NCBI GenBank assembly: GCA_002448875.1
Contig: DKAS01000171.1
Location: forward strand, 30,618 to 63,232
Source: Proteobacteria bacterium UBA6920
GTDB lineage: Bacteria; Pseudomonadota; Gammaproteobacteria; SG8-11
DNA length: 32,615 nucleotides
Reading direction: 5' to 3'
Shown: positions 23,454 to 31,277 of the stretch, piece by piece
Layout: the number at the start of each line of letters is the position of its first letter
How positions within the stretch are numbered: the stretch's first letter is position 1
Notes under the pieces: generated by a model
Told to the model about the DNA's origin: nothing
The model's input: only the letters and a program-made list of their open reading frames with translations
Databases searched by the model: none
Program-made: the position numbers and the translations under genes

Positions 23454-24413
23454 ATGCTGATTCGAATCAAAAAAGCCAGTGACATCGATTCCCGGGAACT
23501 GACCGACAAGGCGGTGTACGAGAGCCGGCGCGAATTTTTGCGCTCCGCCGGCGCTCTGGCACTGGCCGGCGCCGCGGGAGTCGGCGGCTTGCTGGCCAGT
23601 GCGCCGGTGACGGCCGGCGCCAAATTGTCCGACTACAAGAAAGGCGCGTATGGGGCCGGGCTAGAGCCGACTTCGTATAAAGATATAACGAATTACAATA
23701 ATTTCTACGAATTCTCCACCGACAAGGAGGAGCCGGCGCTGCTGGCACGGGATTTCAATCCCCGCCCCTGGACCCTCACGGTCGAGGGCGAAGTGGAGAA
23801 AACCGGCACCTTCGCCCTGGAGGATTTCATCAAACCGCACGCCCTGGAGGAAAGGATCTACCGGTTTCGCTGCGTTGAAGCCTGGTCCATGGTCGTTCCC
23901 TGGATAGGCATACCGCTGCGCGACGTGATCAAACGTTTGCAGCCGACCAGCAAGGCCAAGTATGTCGAGATGCGCACTTTGTATGATCCCAAGCGTATGC
24001 CGGGGCAGCGGCGCTCGCTGCTGCCGTGGCCCTATCTCGAAGGCTTGCGTCTGGATGAAGCCATGCATCCTCTGACTTTGCTGGCGGTTGGCCTGTATGG
24101 CGAGGAGCTGCCGAATCAGAACGGCGCGCCGCTGCGCCTGGTGGTGCCGTGGAAGTACGGATTCAAGAACATCAAATCCATCGTTTCCCTGCGCTTCGTC
24201 GAGCAGGAACCGAAAAATACCTGGCAGGTGATCAATGGACGCGAATATGGTTTCTACGCCAACGTCAATCCGCAGGTGGATCATCCGCGCTGGAGTCAGG
24301 CGCGGGAACGGCGCATCGGTGAATTTCTCAAACGCGATACCCTGATGTTCAACGGTTACGCGGACGAGGTGGCGGGCCTGTACGCGGGCATGGATTTGAA
24401 AAAATTCTATTGA
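23454..24413 (+). CDS. msrP: Protein-methionine-sulfoxide reductase catalytic subunit
   Basis: A 319-residue molybdoenzyme (formerly YedY) that repairs oxidised methionine in periplasmic proteins. A twin-arginine signal is clear (SRREFLR at 24-30, then an Ala/Gly-rich hydrophobic stretch), so it is exported folded by Tat with its cofactor. The sulfite-oxidase fold follows, with C140 in [11 protein letters not shown] as the molybdenum thiolate ligand and the [17 protein letters not shown] segment typical of the family. Length matches E. coli MsrP. AAAGGTGA lies just upstream of ATG 23454. The gene is followed by msrQ, its electron donor. It is divergent from the tlpA/apbE operon, so envelope redox genes are clustered here. 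Confidence 0.95.
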   Translation: MLIRIKKASDIDSRELTDKAVYESRREFLRSAGALALAGAAGVGGLLASAPVTAGAKLSDYKKGAYGAGLEPTSYKDITNYNNFYEFSTDKEEPALLARDFNPRPWTLTVEGEVEKTGTFALEDFIKPHALEERIYRFRCVEAWSMVVPWIGIPLRDVIKRLQPTSKAKYVEMRTLYDPKRMPGQRRSLLPWPYLEGLRLDEAMHPLTLLAVGLYGEELPNQNGAPLRLVVPWKYGFKNIKSIVSLRFVEQEPKNTWQVINGREYGFYANVNPQVDHPRWSQARERRIGEFLKRDTLMFNGYADEVAGLYAGMDLKKFY

Positions 24414-24464
24414 GGCCGCTAACCGTAGTGAATGGTCCCAATCCCCGAGCCGACAGGAAACCGT

Positions 24465-25142
24465 GTGTCATCGAAGCCGTATAATCACCAGGCGTTGAAA
24501 GCGCTGCTGTTCGCCGTCTGCCTGCTGCCGCTGGCAATTTTGTTGTGGGACGCCTGGCAGCAGCAACTGGGTGCCAATCCGATCGAAAAGGTGATGCGTC
24601 GCACCGGGGACTGGCTGTTGTATTTCCTGCTGCTGACCCTGGCGGTGACGCCGCTGCGTTTGCTCACCGGCTGGTCGTCCCTGCTGCGCTATCGACGCAT
24701 GCTGGGGCTGTTCGCGTTTTTTTACGCCCTGCTGCATTTTCTCAACTATCTGGTGCTCGACCAGTTCTTCGCCTGGCACGAAATAGTCAAGGATATCGCC
24801 AAGCGTCCCTATATCACCGTCGGCTTCACCGGCTTTGTGCTGCTGCTGCCCCTGGCCCTAACCTCCACCAACCGGATGATGCGGCGTCTGGGGCGCAACT
24901 GGCAGCGTCTGCACCGCCTGGTCTATCTCATCGGCGTTCTAGCCATCGTCCACTATCTGTGGCTGGTGAAGGCGGATAATCGCACGCCGCTGATCTACGG
25001 AGCACTGCTGGCAATGTTATTGCTGCTGCGCAATCGCCGCCTGCAGGGGTGGCTGGCCGCGCGCGGGGTGGGGCGCCGGTCGGCGCCGGCAGCGACGCTC
25101 AGGAATCCTCAGCCACCGGCTGGATCAGCACCCAGGGCTTGA
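24465..25142 (+). CDS. msrQ: Heme-binding membrane subunit of the MsrPQ system
   Basis: A 225-residue inner-membrane b-type cytochrome that passes electrons from the quinone pool or a flavin reductase to MsrP. It has about six helices with the ferric-reductase-like pattern; likely heme-ligand histidines lie in LLHFLNYLVL and in HRLVYLIGVLAIVHYLW. GTG 24465 is preferred, with AGGA six bases upstream and a length close to E. coli MsrQ; an ATG at 24432 would add 11 residues without a ribosome binding site. It follows msrP by 51 bases. The basic, Pro-rich tail overlaps the end of the convergent DUF2288 gene by 44 bases. Confidence 0.92.
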   Translation: MSSKPYNHQALKALLFAVCLLPLAILLWDAWQQQLGANPIEKVMRRTGDWLLYFLLLTLAVTPLRLLTGWSSLLRYRRMLGLFAFFYALLHFLNYLVLDQFFAWHEIVKDIAKRPYITVGFTGFVLLLPLALTSTNRMMRRLGRNWQRLHRLVYLIGVLAIVHYLWLVKADNRTPLIYGALLAMLLLLRNRRLQGWLAARGVGRRSAPAATLRNPQPPAGSAPRA

Positions 25143-25401
25143 TCACTAGCGCCCAGAACTGCGCATCCTCCGCCTGCCATTGCCGCGCCTGATCGTCGCT
25201 CACCGGTCCCAGCTGGCCGTTGTGCATCCAGGCAGCGACCTGGGCGCTGTCATCACGGGCGCAGGCCTGGGCCGCCTGCAGCAGATCCAGTTCGCGCGCC
25301 ACCAGTACCAGCCGGCCGGCGGCGAAATGGGTCTGCAGTTCCCGCCAGCGTATGCGGGCGGTCTCGCGGTTCAGATCCGACAGGTCAGTGTCCACGGCCA
25401 T
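25099..25401 (-). CDS. DUF2288 family protein
   Basis: A 100-residue cytoplasmic protein of the DUF2288 family. It begins DLSDLNRETARIRWRELQTH, continues with LVLVARELDLLQAAQAC and the DDSAQVAAWM segment, and ends with WALVIKPWVLIQPV. ATG 25401 gives the family's usual length; no strong ribosome binding site is visible, but it overlaps the end of the upstream histidine kinase by 17 bases, so translational coupling is likely. Function is unknown in all members I know. Its 3' end overlaps msrQ on the opposite strand by 44 bases, so read-through of either gene would give antisense RNA. Confidence 0.85.
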   Translation of the reverse strand: MAVDTDLSDLNRETARIRWRELQTHFAAGRLVLVARELDLLQAAQACARDDSAQVAAWMHNGQLGPVSDDQARQWQAEDAQFWALVIKPWVLIQPVAEDS

Positions 25402-26842
25402 GGGCAGGTGTGGGCCTTGCGTTCGGTTTCGGGAGGGGGGTGGCCAAAGGCGTGTCCACCCGTTGGTCGCTGATACAGGCGGGTTCGCTGGCCGCAGCGG
25501 CCGGCAGTTCGACAAAGAACGTGGTGCCAATATTGGGGCGGCTTTCGAATCGCAGCTCGCCGTGCATCATGTCCACCAGCTGTTTGACGATGGCCAGACC
25601 CAGGCCCACACCCTCGATCATCGATTGCTCGTGGCCGAGCCGTTGAAAGGCATGGAACAGCCGTGGCTGTAAATTCTGTTCAATGCCGACGCCGCTGTCG
25701 CGCACGCTGAAACAGACGCGATCGCCGTGGCTGAGCCTGGCGGCAATCCATACGCCGCCACCCTGGCGATTATATTTGCAGGCATTGCTCAGCAGGTTGA
25801 GCAGCACTTGTTTGAGTCGGGTGCGATCCGCGCAGGTGTAGATTTCCGCAGCCGTCGCTCGCTCCTGCACTTGGATACCCACCTGGTATTGCCTGGCCAG
25901 CGGCTGGATCAGGTCGGCGCATTCCTGCAGCAGGTCGTGGCAGGGTACGGCTTCCAGGTGCAGGTTGATGCGCCGGGCTTCGATTTTCGCCAGATCCAGC
26001 AGGCCGTCGATCAGTTTCAGCAGATGCTGGCCGGCATCGATGATTTCGCCGACGTTCTCCCGGCTTTGCGTCGACAGCGTGTTGTCGACGTGCAGCAACT
26101 GGGCAAAGCCCAGCACGGCATTCAACGGCGTGCGCAGTTCGTGACTCATATTTGACAGGAACTGGCTTTTTGCCTGACTGGCGGATTCCGCCGTTTCCTT
26201 GGCTTTCACCAGTTCGTTGGCCAGGTCGATGGAATTGAGCAGAATCCGGCGGTAAATATAGCCACCGGCCATCATGGCGATTACGAACAACCCGATCATT
26301 ATACCCATGAAGATAAATGGCTTCGTTTGCTGCACGAAAAACCAAACCGTGGTGGGCAGGCAGATGATCAGGAGAAAACTGTAATAGACTTTCAGCACCG
26401 CGCTTTGCATGGCGGTGGCGCCGGCGGTCAGACCGCCGAGGATGAAGGCGATGATGTAGGGTGTTTGCTGGTCGTTGAACGGTGAAAACACCCAGATAGC
26501 CGAGCCCCAGATGGCGCCGGACAGCACGGATTGCAGCAGGAACAAACGGCCCCAGGCGGGCATGGCCGGGTCGGACGGCCGTTGCTGCCGGTAGGCGGCG
26601 ATGACCGCGAAGCGTACGACCATTGCCAGGGTCATGGCGATCAGCCAGTAGAGGATATTGGCGGTGGCTACCCGGTCCCACAGGGTTGCGGCAGCCAGCA
26701 GCGCCAGGCTGAGATTGACGCCGATGGCCATCGGCGCATAACGATAGAGCAAGCGGACGGTTTCCGCGTCGTGGCGCAGCAACCGTCCCTGGGGAAATCC
26801 GCCTGCGCTATCCCTGTCTGCGGTAATTGAATTGACGATCAT
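25385..26842 (-). CDS. Orphan sensor histidine kinase with six-helix membrane domain
   Basis: A 485-residue histidine kinase. An N-terminal membrane domain of about six helices (residues 36-196) has almost no periplasmic loops, so it probably senses a signal in or at the membrane. A short coiled segment leads to the HisKA domain with FLSNMSHELRTPLNAVL (phosphoacceptor H234). The ATPase domain has N353 in LLNLLSNACKY, the DSGVGI G1 box at 382-387, and GVGLGLAIVK at 411-420. No receiver or Hpt domain and no adjacent response regulator are present, so the partner is encoded elsewhere. A good sigma70-type promoter precedes it. The gene overlaps the DUF2288 start. Confidence 0.92.
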   Translation of the reverse strand: MIVNSITADRDSAGGFPQGRLLRHDAETVRLLYRYAPMAIGVNLSLALLAAATLWDRVATANILYWLIAMTLAMVVRFAVIAAYRQQRPSDPAMPAWGRLFLLQSVLSGAIWGSAIWVFSPFNDQQTPYIIAFILGGLTAGATAMQSAVLKVYYSFLLIICLPTTVWFFVQQTKPFIFMGIMIGLFVIAMMAGGYIYRRILLNSIDLANELVKAKETAESASQAKSQFLSNMSHELRTPLNAVLGFAQLLHVDNTLSTQSRENVGEIIDAGQHLLKLIDGLLDLAKIEARRINLHLEAVPCHDLLQECADLIQPLARQYQVGIQVQERATAAEIYTCADRTRLKQVLLNLLSNACKYNRQGGGVWIAARLSHGDRVCFSVRDSGVGIEQNLQPRLFHAFQRLGHEQSMIEGVGLGLAIVKQLVDMMHGELRFESRPNIGTTFFVELPAAAASEPACISDQRVDTPLATPLPKPNARPTPAHGRGH

Positions 26843-26921
26843 GGGTCCGGAGCGAAACGCTCGATGCTCGGGTCGAAATTACGTCGCGCTTCGACGTCGG
26901 CGACAAATGAGACAATTGATA

Positions 26922-26950
26922 ACTATAGTGTATTCGCCCGATGGGAACAA
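26922..26950 (-). promoter_or_regulatory. sigma70-type promoter of the six-helix histidine kinase
   Basis: On the minus strand, TTGTTC (26950-26945) and TATAGT (26927-26922) are 17 bases apart, the ideal spacing. It lies about 80 bases upstream of the kinase ATG, between the kinase and the cupin gene, so the kinase need not depend on cupin transcription. Confidence 0.65.
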
Positions 26951-26967
26951 CCGGCGCAGGCGATGGA

Positions 26968-27351
26968 TCAGCCGGAGGCCAGTGATTTAGCCGTTGCCGC
27001 GGTGAAATCTGGTCCGGCAAGCGACAATAGCAGCAACCCCTTGGTCCCGGAAATGAATTTGCGCCGCTGTGCCGGGCCGACGCGGATCAGCATCCCCGGT
27101 TCCACCTGCCAGTTGTAGCCATTGGCCTGGATGACGCCGTTACCTTCCAGAACCACATAAACTTCCTCCCGACCGTCGTGCTCCCGCTCGCGATCGGGGA
27201 AATCCAGCCAGTGTGGCGGCATCTTAACGATATTCATGCTGCAATGTGAAATGCCCAGGTGCATGCCAGCGTCACAATAACGCTGACCGGCCGCGGAATT
27301 ATCGGCCAGCGAGGCCAGCTCCGCGATGCGTTTGATGTTGATGTCTATCAT
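26968..27351 (-). CDS. Small cupin-fold protein
   Basis: A 127-residue single-domain cupin. The beta-barrel core covers about residues 35-112. Motif 1 is REHDGREEVYVVLEGNG (usual form G-X5-HXH-X3-4-E-X6-G): one His (H58) and the Glu pair (E62/E63) are there, but only one histidine of the HXH pair. Motif 2 (PGMLIRVGPAQRRKFIS) lacks the usual His. Metal binding is therefore doubtful, and a catalytic role is uncertain; a small-molecule sensor or binding role is possible. It stands between the glutathione S-transferase and kinase genes on the same strand, with 167 bases upstream that contain a strong hairpin. Confidence 0.8.
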   Translation of the reverse strand: MIDINIKRIAELASLADNSAAGQRYCDAGMHLGISHCSMNIVKMPPHWLDFPDREREHDGREEVYVVLEGNGVIQANGYNWQVEPGMLIRVGPAQRRKFISGTKGLLLLSLAGPDFTAATAKSLASG

Positions 27352-27463
27352 GCTTCACTCCTTGTGAATGCAACTTCCATTCATGACGATAGGACAGGGT
27401 GGCGCGGTCGGACGCACGACAAGGTGTGCGAGCGGCGGGCCACCAGCTGGAAACCACGATAGA

Positions 27464-27497
27464 CCCAGCAGCTTTAGCGGATATTAAAGCTGCCGGG
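27464..27497 (-). terminator. Strong hairpin downstream of the glutathione S-transferase gene
   Basis: GCAGCTTTA (27468-27476) and TAAAGCTGC (27485-27493) are a perfect 9-bp inverted repeat with an 8-base loop. Outside it CCC pairs with GGG, and on the minus-strand RNA a G-U pair joins them, giving a 13-bp stem. It starts 22 bases after the stop of the transferase gene. There is no U-tract, so it may protect the mRNA 3' end or act as a regulator site rather than a classical terminator. Confidence 0.5.
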
Positions 27498-27518
27498 CCC
27501 GGGTGGAAAATACTGGGG

Positions 27519-28124
27519 TTATTTGGCGGTCATCGGGACATAGCCTGGCTTGGCTTCGATGCGCTGCAACCATTGCCGTAACGCCGGATAGGGCACGAGA
27601 TCGAATCCGCCCTCGCCGGCGCAATGGGTGTAGGCATAGAGGGCGATGTCGGCGATGGAAAAATTGAGGCCGGTGAAATAGGCGTTGTCCTGCAAATGAT
27701 TTTCCATGAGTTGCAGCGCCTTATGACCCTTTTCCACCAGGGTCGGCAGCTCGGCGCGGCGCGGGTGCTGTGGCGGCAGAAACCGCTGGACGGAGCGGGC
27801 GACGGCAATATAGGGCTCGTGACTGTATTGTTCAAAAAACATCCAGCTTAATACATGAGCGCGTTCATAACGAGACTGCGGCCACAGCGGCGAGTCCTCG
27901 GCCAGATAAAACAGAATGGCATTGGATTCCGTGAGGTAGCGCCCGGGCGTGATTTCCAGTACCGGGACCTGTCCCGCCGGGTTCATCGCCAGAAATTCCG
28001 CGCTGCGAGTGCCGCCGCCGGCCACGTCGATTTCCCGCCATTCGTATTTCTTGTGCAGCAGTTCCAGAATCATCCTGACTTTGTAGCAATTGCCGGATGC
28101 GGTCATGCCGTAAACCTTGATCAT
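27519..28124 (-). CDS. Glutathione S-transferase family protein
   Basis: A 201-residue GST. The N-terminal thioredoxin-like domain (about 1-80) begins MIKVYGMTASGNCYKVRM, with the glutathione-site loops NPAGQVPVLE and YLTESNAILFYLAE (the conserved E-S pair contacts the glutathione gamma-glutamyl group). The rest is the helical domain, with the FSIADIALYAYTH N-capping motif. ATG 28124 has AGGA upstream; an earlier in-frame start would add 18 residues without family support. The substrate is unknown; such proteins detoxify electrophiles or peroxides. It is one of several glutathione- or redox-related genes here, with a gamma-glutamylcyclotransferase-like gene about 2 kb upstream on the same strand. 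Confidence 0.92.
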   Translation of the reverse strand: MIKVYGMTASGNCYKVRMILELLHKKYEWREIDVAGGGTRSAEFLAMNPAGQVPVLEITPGRYLTESNAILFYLAEDSPLWPQSRYERAHVLSWMFFEQYSHEPYIAVARSVQRFLPPQHPRRAELPTLVEKGHKALQLMENHLQDNAYFTGLNFSIADIALYAYTHCAGEGGFDLVPYPALRQWLQRIEAKPGYVPMTAK

Positions 28125-28217
28125 GGGTTCCTCGGAAGTGGAAGGGTTGGGGCTGGTGCAGTGTACCTCAATCTTCACCAGCGGGTATATCGGGTCAAGA
28201 GGGCGCGCCGAATGGTG

Positions 28218-30074
28218 TCAGGCGATGCGGCGGGCGCTGGTGCTGAGGATGCTGGTGACCGCGGTGGATCGCGCCGTGTCGACGGGAAGGACGACGCAGA
28301 ATTCCGTACCCAGGCCCGGCTGGCTGCTGACGCTGATGTTGCCGCCCAGCAGCTGGCACAAGCGCCGGCTGATGGTCAGTCCCAGGCCGGTGCCACCATA
28401 GTTGCGGGCGATGCTGGCATCGGCCTGAACGAAATCATGAAAAATGCGCTGCAGTTGCTGTTCGTCCATGCCTATGCCTGTATCCTTCACGGTTACCAGC
28501 AGCAAATCGCCGGCATCGCTGGCGCGCCGTTCGGCGCCCAGTGTAATCGTCCCGCCGCGGGTGAATTTGGTGGCATTGCTCAGCAGATTGAGCAGAATCT
28601 GGCGCACACGTTTTTCATCGGAGCGCATCAGGCCGATATCCACGGGTATCTGTGTCTGCAGGGTATTGCCATTCTTTTTCAGCTGCGGGATCACCGCTTC
28701 GAGCGTCTGCTCGATCATGAACGCGATGTCGAATTCCGTCGTGCTGAAACTGATGCGCCCGGCGTCGATTTTGGCGATATCGAGCAAGTCGTCGATCAGC
28801 GTCAGCAGATAATGGCCGGCGACGCGGATATTGTGCGCATCCTTGGCCAGCACCGGTTGCCGCGTCTGCAGCGCCTCTTCGCAAATCAAGTCGCTGTAAC
28901 CGATAATCGAGTGCAGGGGGGTGCGCAGCTCGTGGCTCATGCGCGACAGAAATTCCGATTTGGCGCGATTTGCTTCCGCTACCAGAGCCTGTTGCCGTCG
29001 CTGCATGGCGTTGAGCACCAGCAGCGCCAGGGTGATGCAGGTGATCAGCAGCAGGGAAATAGCATGAAAGTTCCGTCGCGTCTGCACATGCGTCTGGTTC
29101 CAGAAATCCGCTTCGCTGATGCCGGTCCACAGGATCCACTGGCCGCCGTTGTCCACCACCGGCAGCGGCAGGGCCGCGGAATACAGCAGATCCGGATCGC
29201 GTGCGCCGGCGCGGGCGTAGATGCCGGCGCGTTCGTCGGGCGGAACCCCGGTTGCGGTGAACAACAGCTGCCGCGTGGTATTGACCAGGATATAGCCCGG
29301 GTCCGTCAGTAGGCCGTTCAGCACCTGGCTGAGGATGACGCCGCTGACCATGCCTTTGAGTTCCCCCCGGGGGCCGTAAAACGGCACCGAATAGACCAGG
29401 CCGCTGCGGTCGCGGTCATTGGGGTGTTGCGGTGACAGCAGCGAGTTGTCGCAGGTGATGAGCTCATCGCTGGTCAGCGCCGGATAGGCCAGCTGCTTGA
29501 TCAGATCGTGATCCGGGTAGGTGAAGGCGAACCAGCGCAGCTGTTCACGCATGGCGCGGTATTCATGGATTTCCTCTTCCGGCAGGGGCGGGCTGGCGTG
29601 GTCGCTGGCGGCAGCCGAACGGGTGTCCCCGGTGATGAACATATCGAAGGTGACCAGGGGTTGCGTCCGCGATCGGGGACTCGCCCCTGCGTGGTCGGGA
29701 TCGAATTCGCGAGCCACCAGGTAGACCTCGGACAGGTGGATGTTGCCGTAGAGGTTGTTGTATATCTCCTGGATCGAGTCGCGGGTAAAAGCATCCAGGG
29801 CGCCGGAGCTGGTGTTAATGTGCCGCGTACCGGGCAGGCGGGCGATGGTGCGCAAACCCTGGTAGAGCTGGTTCAGGGTGTTGCTGATGGCCTGGCCGTT
29901 GAGTTGCGCCCGCTGGTGGGTATCACCGATGAAATCGTCGCGATAAGCGTCGATGGTGGCACGGTAGTTGATGACGATGGCGGCGGTGGCCAGCACGCCC
30001 AGCGCAATGATGACCAGTCCAGGCAGGCCCAGTGCCTGGGTCAGCCGGCTGGCGTAGAGTTTCGTTATCGTCAT
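28218..30074 (-). CDS. Orphan sensor histidine kinase with periplasmic CACHE-type sensor
   Basis: A 618-residue histidine kinase. TM1 (about 17-37) is followed by a periplasmic sensor of about 300 residues with a double-CACHE pattern (YNNLYGNIHLSEVYLVARE, GLVYSVPFYGPRGELKGMVS), then TM2 (about 338-356). The HisKA domain has FLSRMSHELRTPLHSI with H381. The ATPase domain has N500 in LLNLLSNATKF, DTGIGMD at 531-537 and GGTGLGLTISRRL at 560-572. ATG 30074 is chosen because the residues further upstream in the open frame are not protein-like; GGAG lies about ten bases upstream. It has no receiver domain and no response regulator nearby. The large sensor suggests a small-molecule ligand such as an amino or organic acid. 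Confidence 0.92.
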   Translation of the reverse strand: MTITKLYASRLTQALGLPGLVIIALGVLATAAIVINYRATIDAYRDDFIGDTHQRAQLNGQAISNTLNQLYQGLRTIARLPGTRHINTSSGALDAFTRDSIQEIYNNLYGNIHLSEVYLVAREFDPDHAGASPRSRTQPLVTFDMFITGDTRSAAASDHASPPLPEEEIHEYRAMREQLRWFAFTYPDHDLIKQLAYPALTSDELITCDNSLLSPQHPNDRDRSGLVYSVPFYGPRGELKGMVSGVILSQVLNGLLTDPGYILVNTTRQLLFTATGVPPDERAGIYARAGARDPDLLYSAALPLPVVDNGGQWILWTGISEADFWNQTHVQTRRNFHAISLLLITCITLALLVLNAMQRRQQALVAEANRAKSEFLSRMSHELRTPLHSIIGYSDLICEEALQTRQPVLAKDAHNIRVAGHYLLTLIDDLLDIAKIDAGRISFSTTEFDIAFMIEQTLEAVIPQLKKNGNTLQTQIPVDIGLMRSDEKRVRQILLNLLSNATKFTRGGTITLGAERRASDAGDLLLVTVKDTGIGMDEQQLQRIFHDFVQADASIARNYGGTGLGLTISRRLCQLLGGNISVSSQPGLGTEFCVVLPVDTARSTAVTSILSTSARRIA

Positions 30075-30247
30075 GCCGCAGGAGCTCCGCCGAACGGACG
30101 TATCATGGCCGCGGGACCGGCCAGGACAATCGCCTGCGTCTGTATCGGACCCGTCCGGCTGAAAACCAAGGCTGTTTATCAGAAATTCGCAATTCTGTGG
30201 CGCAGGTAACAAAGTACAGGGCGGGTGTTCCGCTGCGGAGTTTAGGG

Positions 30248-30757
30248 TTAAGCGCGACGTTGGACACCCGTGCTAGCCCGCACGCCGCGCGCCGCATCAT
30301 TGCCCCCCAGGAACCGGCGGTAGTCGCCGTGGCGGATGCGTGGTCGGCCGGTGATGGAGCCCTGATATAAATAGACCCAGCAGGTGATGTCCTGGTTATT
30401 GGTCAGCAAGCGGGCGATTTTACGGTGCCGGCCGTAGCGCCCGCGGGAAATATTTTCAGATTCGCATTCCTCGTACCGGTCCAGCAGGTTGAAGCCCCGT
30501 TCCGGCCGGTGGACGGTGCAGAGCATGCCTTGCACCCATTCACCGTCGCGGGTGCTGCACACCATGCCGGGATAGGCGCCCAGATCGTATAGCCGCCCGG
30601 CCATGACCGCAGCTCCCACGGGTTGCAGATAGCGCTGCAGGTGGCGCTGAATCTGGCGGTCGCCGGTGCCGGTGAGCAGGGTACCGTAAATGAACAGATA
30701 GTCGGGCGCCAGGTAGGCTGGGGGCAGCGAGGGATGAGCTGGTTTCAGGTTTTTCAT
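30248..30757 (-). CDS. Gamma-glutamylcyclotransferase-like (AIG2/GGCT fold) protein
   Basis: A 169-residue protein of the GGCT/AIG2 fold. The substrate-loop motif YLFIYGTLLTG lies near residues 20-30, a position shared with YtfP-like proteins, and WVQGMLCTV and LDRYEEC follow, the latter with candidate catalytic glutamates. The C-terminus (CWVYLYQGSITGRPRIRHGDY) matches the family's last strand and tail. Members cleave gamma-glutamyl-amine or -peptide bonds; the substrate here is unknown. The gene shares a 46-base divergent region with the CYTH gene, where a symmetric -10 box lies very near its start, implying a short or nearly absent leader. Confidence 0.82.
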   Translation of the reverse strand: MKNLKPAHPSLPPAYLAPDYLFIYGTLLTGTGDRQIQRHLQRYLQPVGAAVMAGRLYDLGAYPGMVCSTRDGEWVQGMLCTVHRPERGFNLLDRYEECESENISRGRYGRHRKIARLLTNNQDITCWVYLYQGSITGRPRIRHGDYRRFLGGNDAARGVRASTGVQRRA

Positions 30758-30764
30758 CGGAAGT

Positions 30765-30775
30765 CGTATTATACG
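30765..30775. promoter_or_regulatory. Symmetric bidirectional -10 element candidate
   Basis: CGTATTATACG is a palindrome around a central T. On the minus strand it contains TATAAT (30773-30768), a perfect -10 for the GGCT-like gene, and on the plus strand TATTAT (30767-30772) for the CYTH gene. No clear -35 boxes were found for either direction. Shared, symmetric -10 elements are known to drive divergent transcription. Confidence 0.45.
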
Positions 30776-30803
30776 CAGATAACTGAGGATACTACCGTTT
30801 TGT

Positions 30804-31277
30804 ATGGCGACCGAAATCGAGAAAAAATTTCTGGTTATTAGTGACGCCTGGCGCGCGGGCGATCCACCGGCGATACCAATGCGTCAGGGCTACCTGGCAG
30901 GATCGGACAAGGCGTCGGTGCGGGTGCGCATCGAAGGCGGGCAGGCCAACATCAATATCAAGAGCGCTACTCTGGGGATTCGCCGACTGGAATTCGAGTA
31001 TGCCATTCCCCTGAATGAGGCACAGGAAATGCTAGATAACCTGGCCGAGGGTCCGCTGGTGGAAAAAACCCGCTACCATGTGACCGTGGGTGAGCATGTT
31101 TGGGACGTCGATGTTTTCACCGGTGATAACCAGGGTCTGGTGGTGGCGGAAATAGAACTGCAGTACGAACAGGAGTCCTTCGTTAAACCGGCCTGGGCGG
31201 GTCGCGAGGTTTCCGACGACAAGCGCTATTATAATGTTTCACTGGCAAAACATCCCTATAAGGAATGGCGTGAATAA
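30804..31277 (+). CDS. CYTH-domain triphosphatase
   Basis: A 157-residue single-domain CYTH protein. The signature EIEKK (E4, E6, K8) starts the triphosphate tunnel, with later charged strands (KASVRVRIEGGQANINIKS, LEFEYAIP, VEKTRYHV, VDVFTGDNQGLVVAEIEL) providing basic and acidic residues in the order typical of inorganic or thiamine triphosphatases. Length matches short bacterial members such as the tripolyphosphatase of Nitrosomonas. The ATG at 30804 is fixed by the motif; GAGGA lies farther upstream than usual. Its end overlaps the start of the solute-binding protein gene by 8 bases, so they are co-translated. Confidence 0.92.
   Translation: MATEIEKKFLVISDAWRAGDPPAIPMRQGYLAGSDKASVRVRIEGGQANINIKSATLGIRRLEFEYAIPLNEAQEMLDNLAEGPLVEKTRYHVTVGEHVWDVDVFTGDNQGLVVAEIELQYEQESFVKPAWAGREVSDDKRYYNVSLAKHPYKEWRE

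Noticed and set aside
27855-29312. 485-codon plus-strand open frame opposite the CACHE kinase
   Set aside because: Antisense to intact kinase H, N and G boxes; no domain features of its own.
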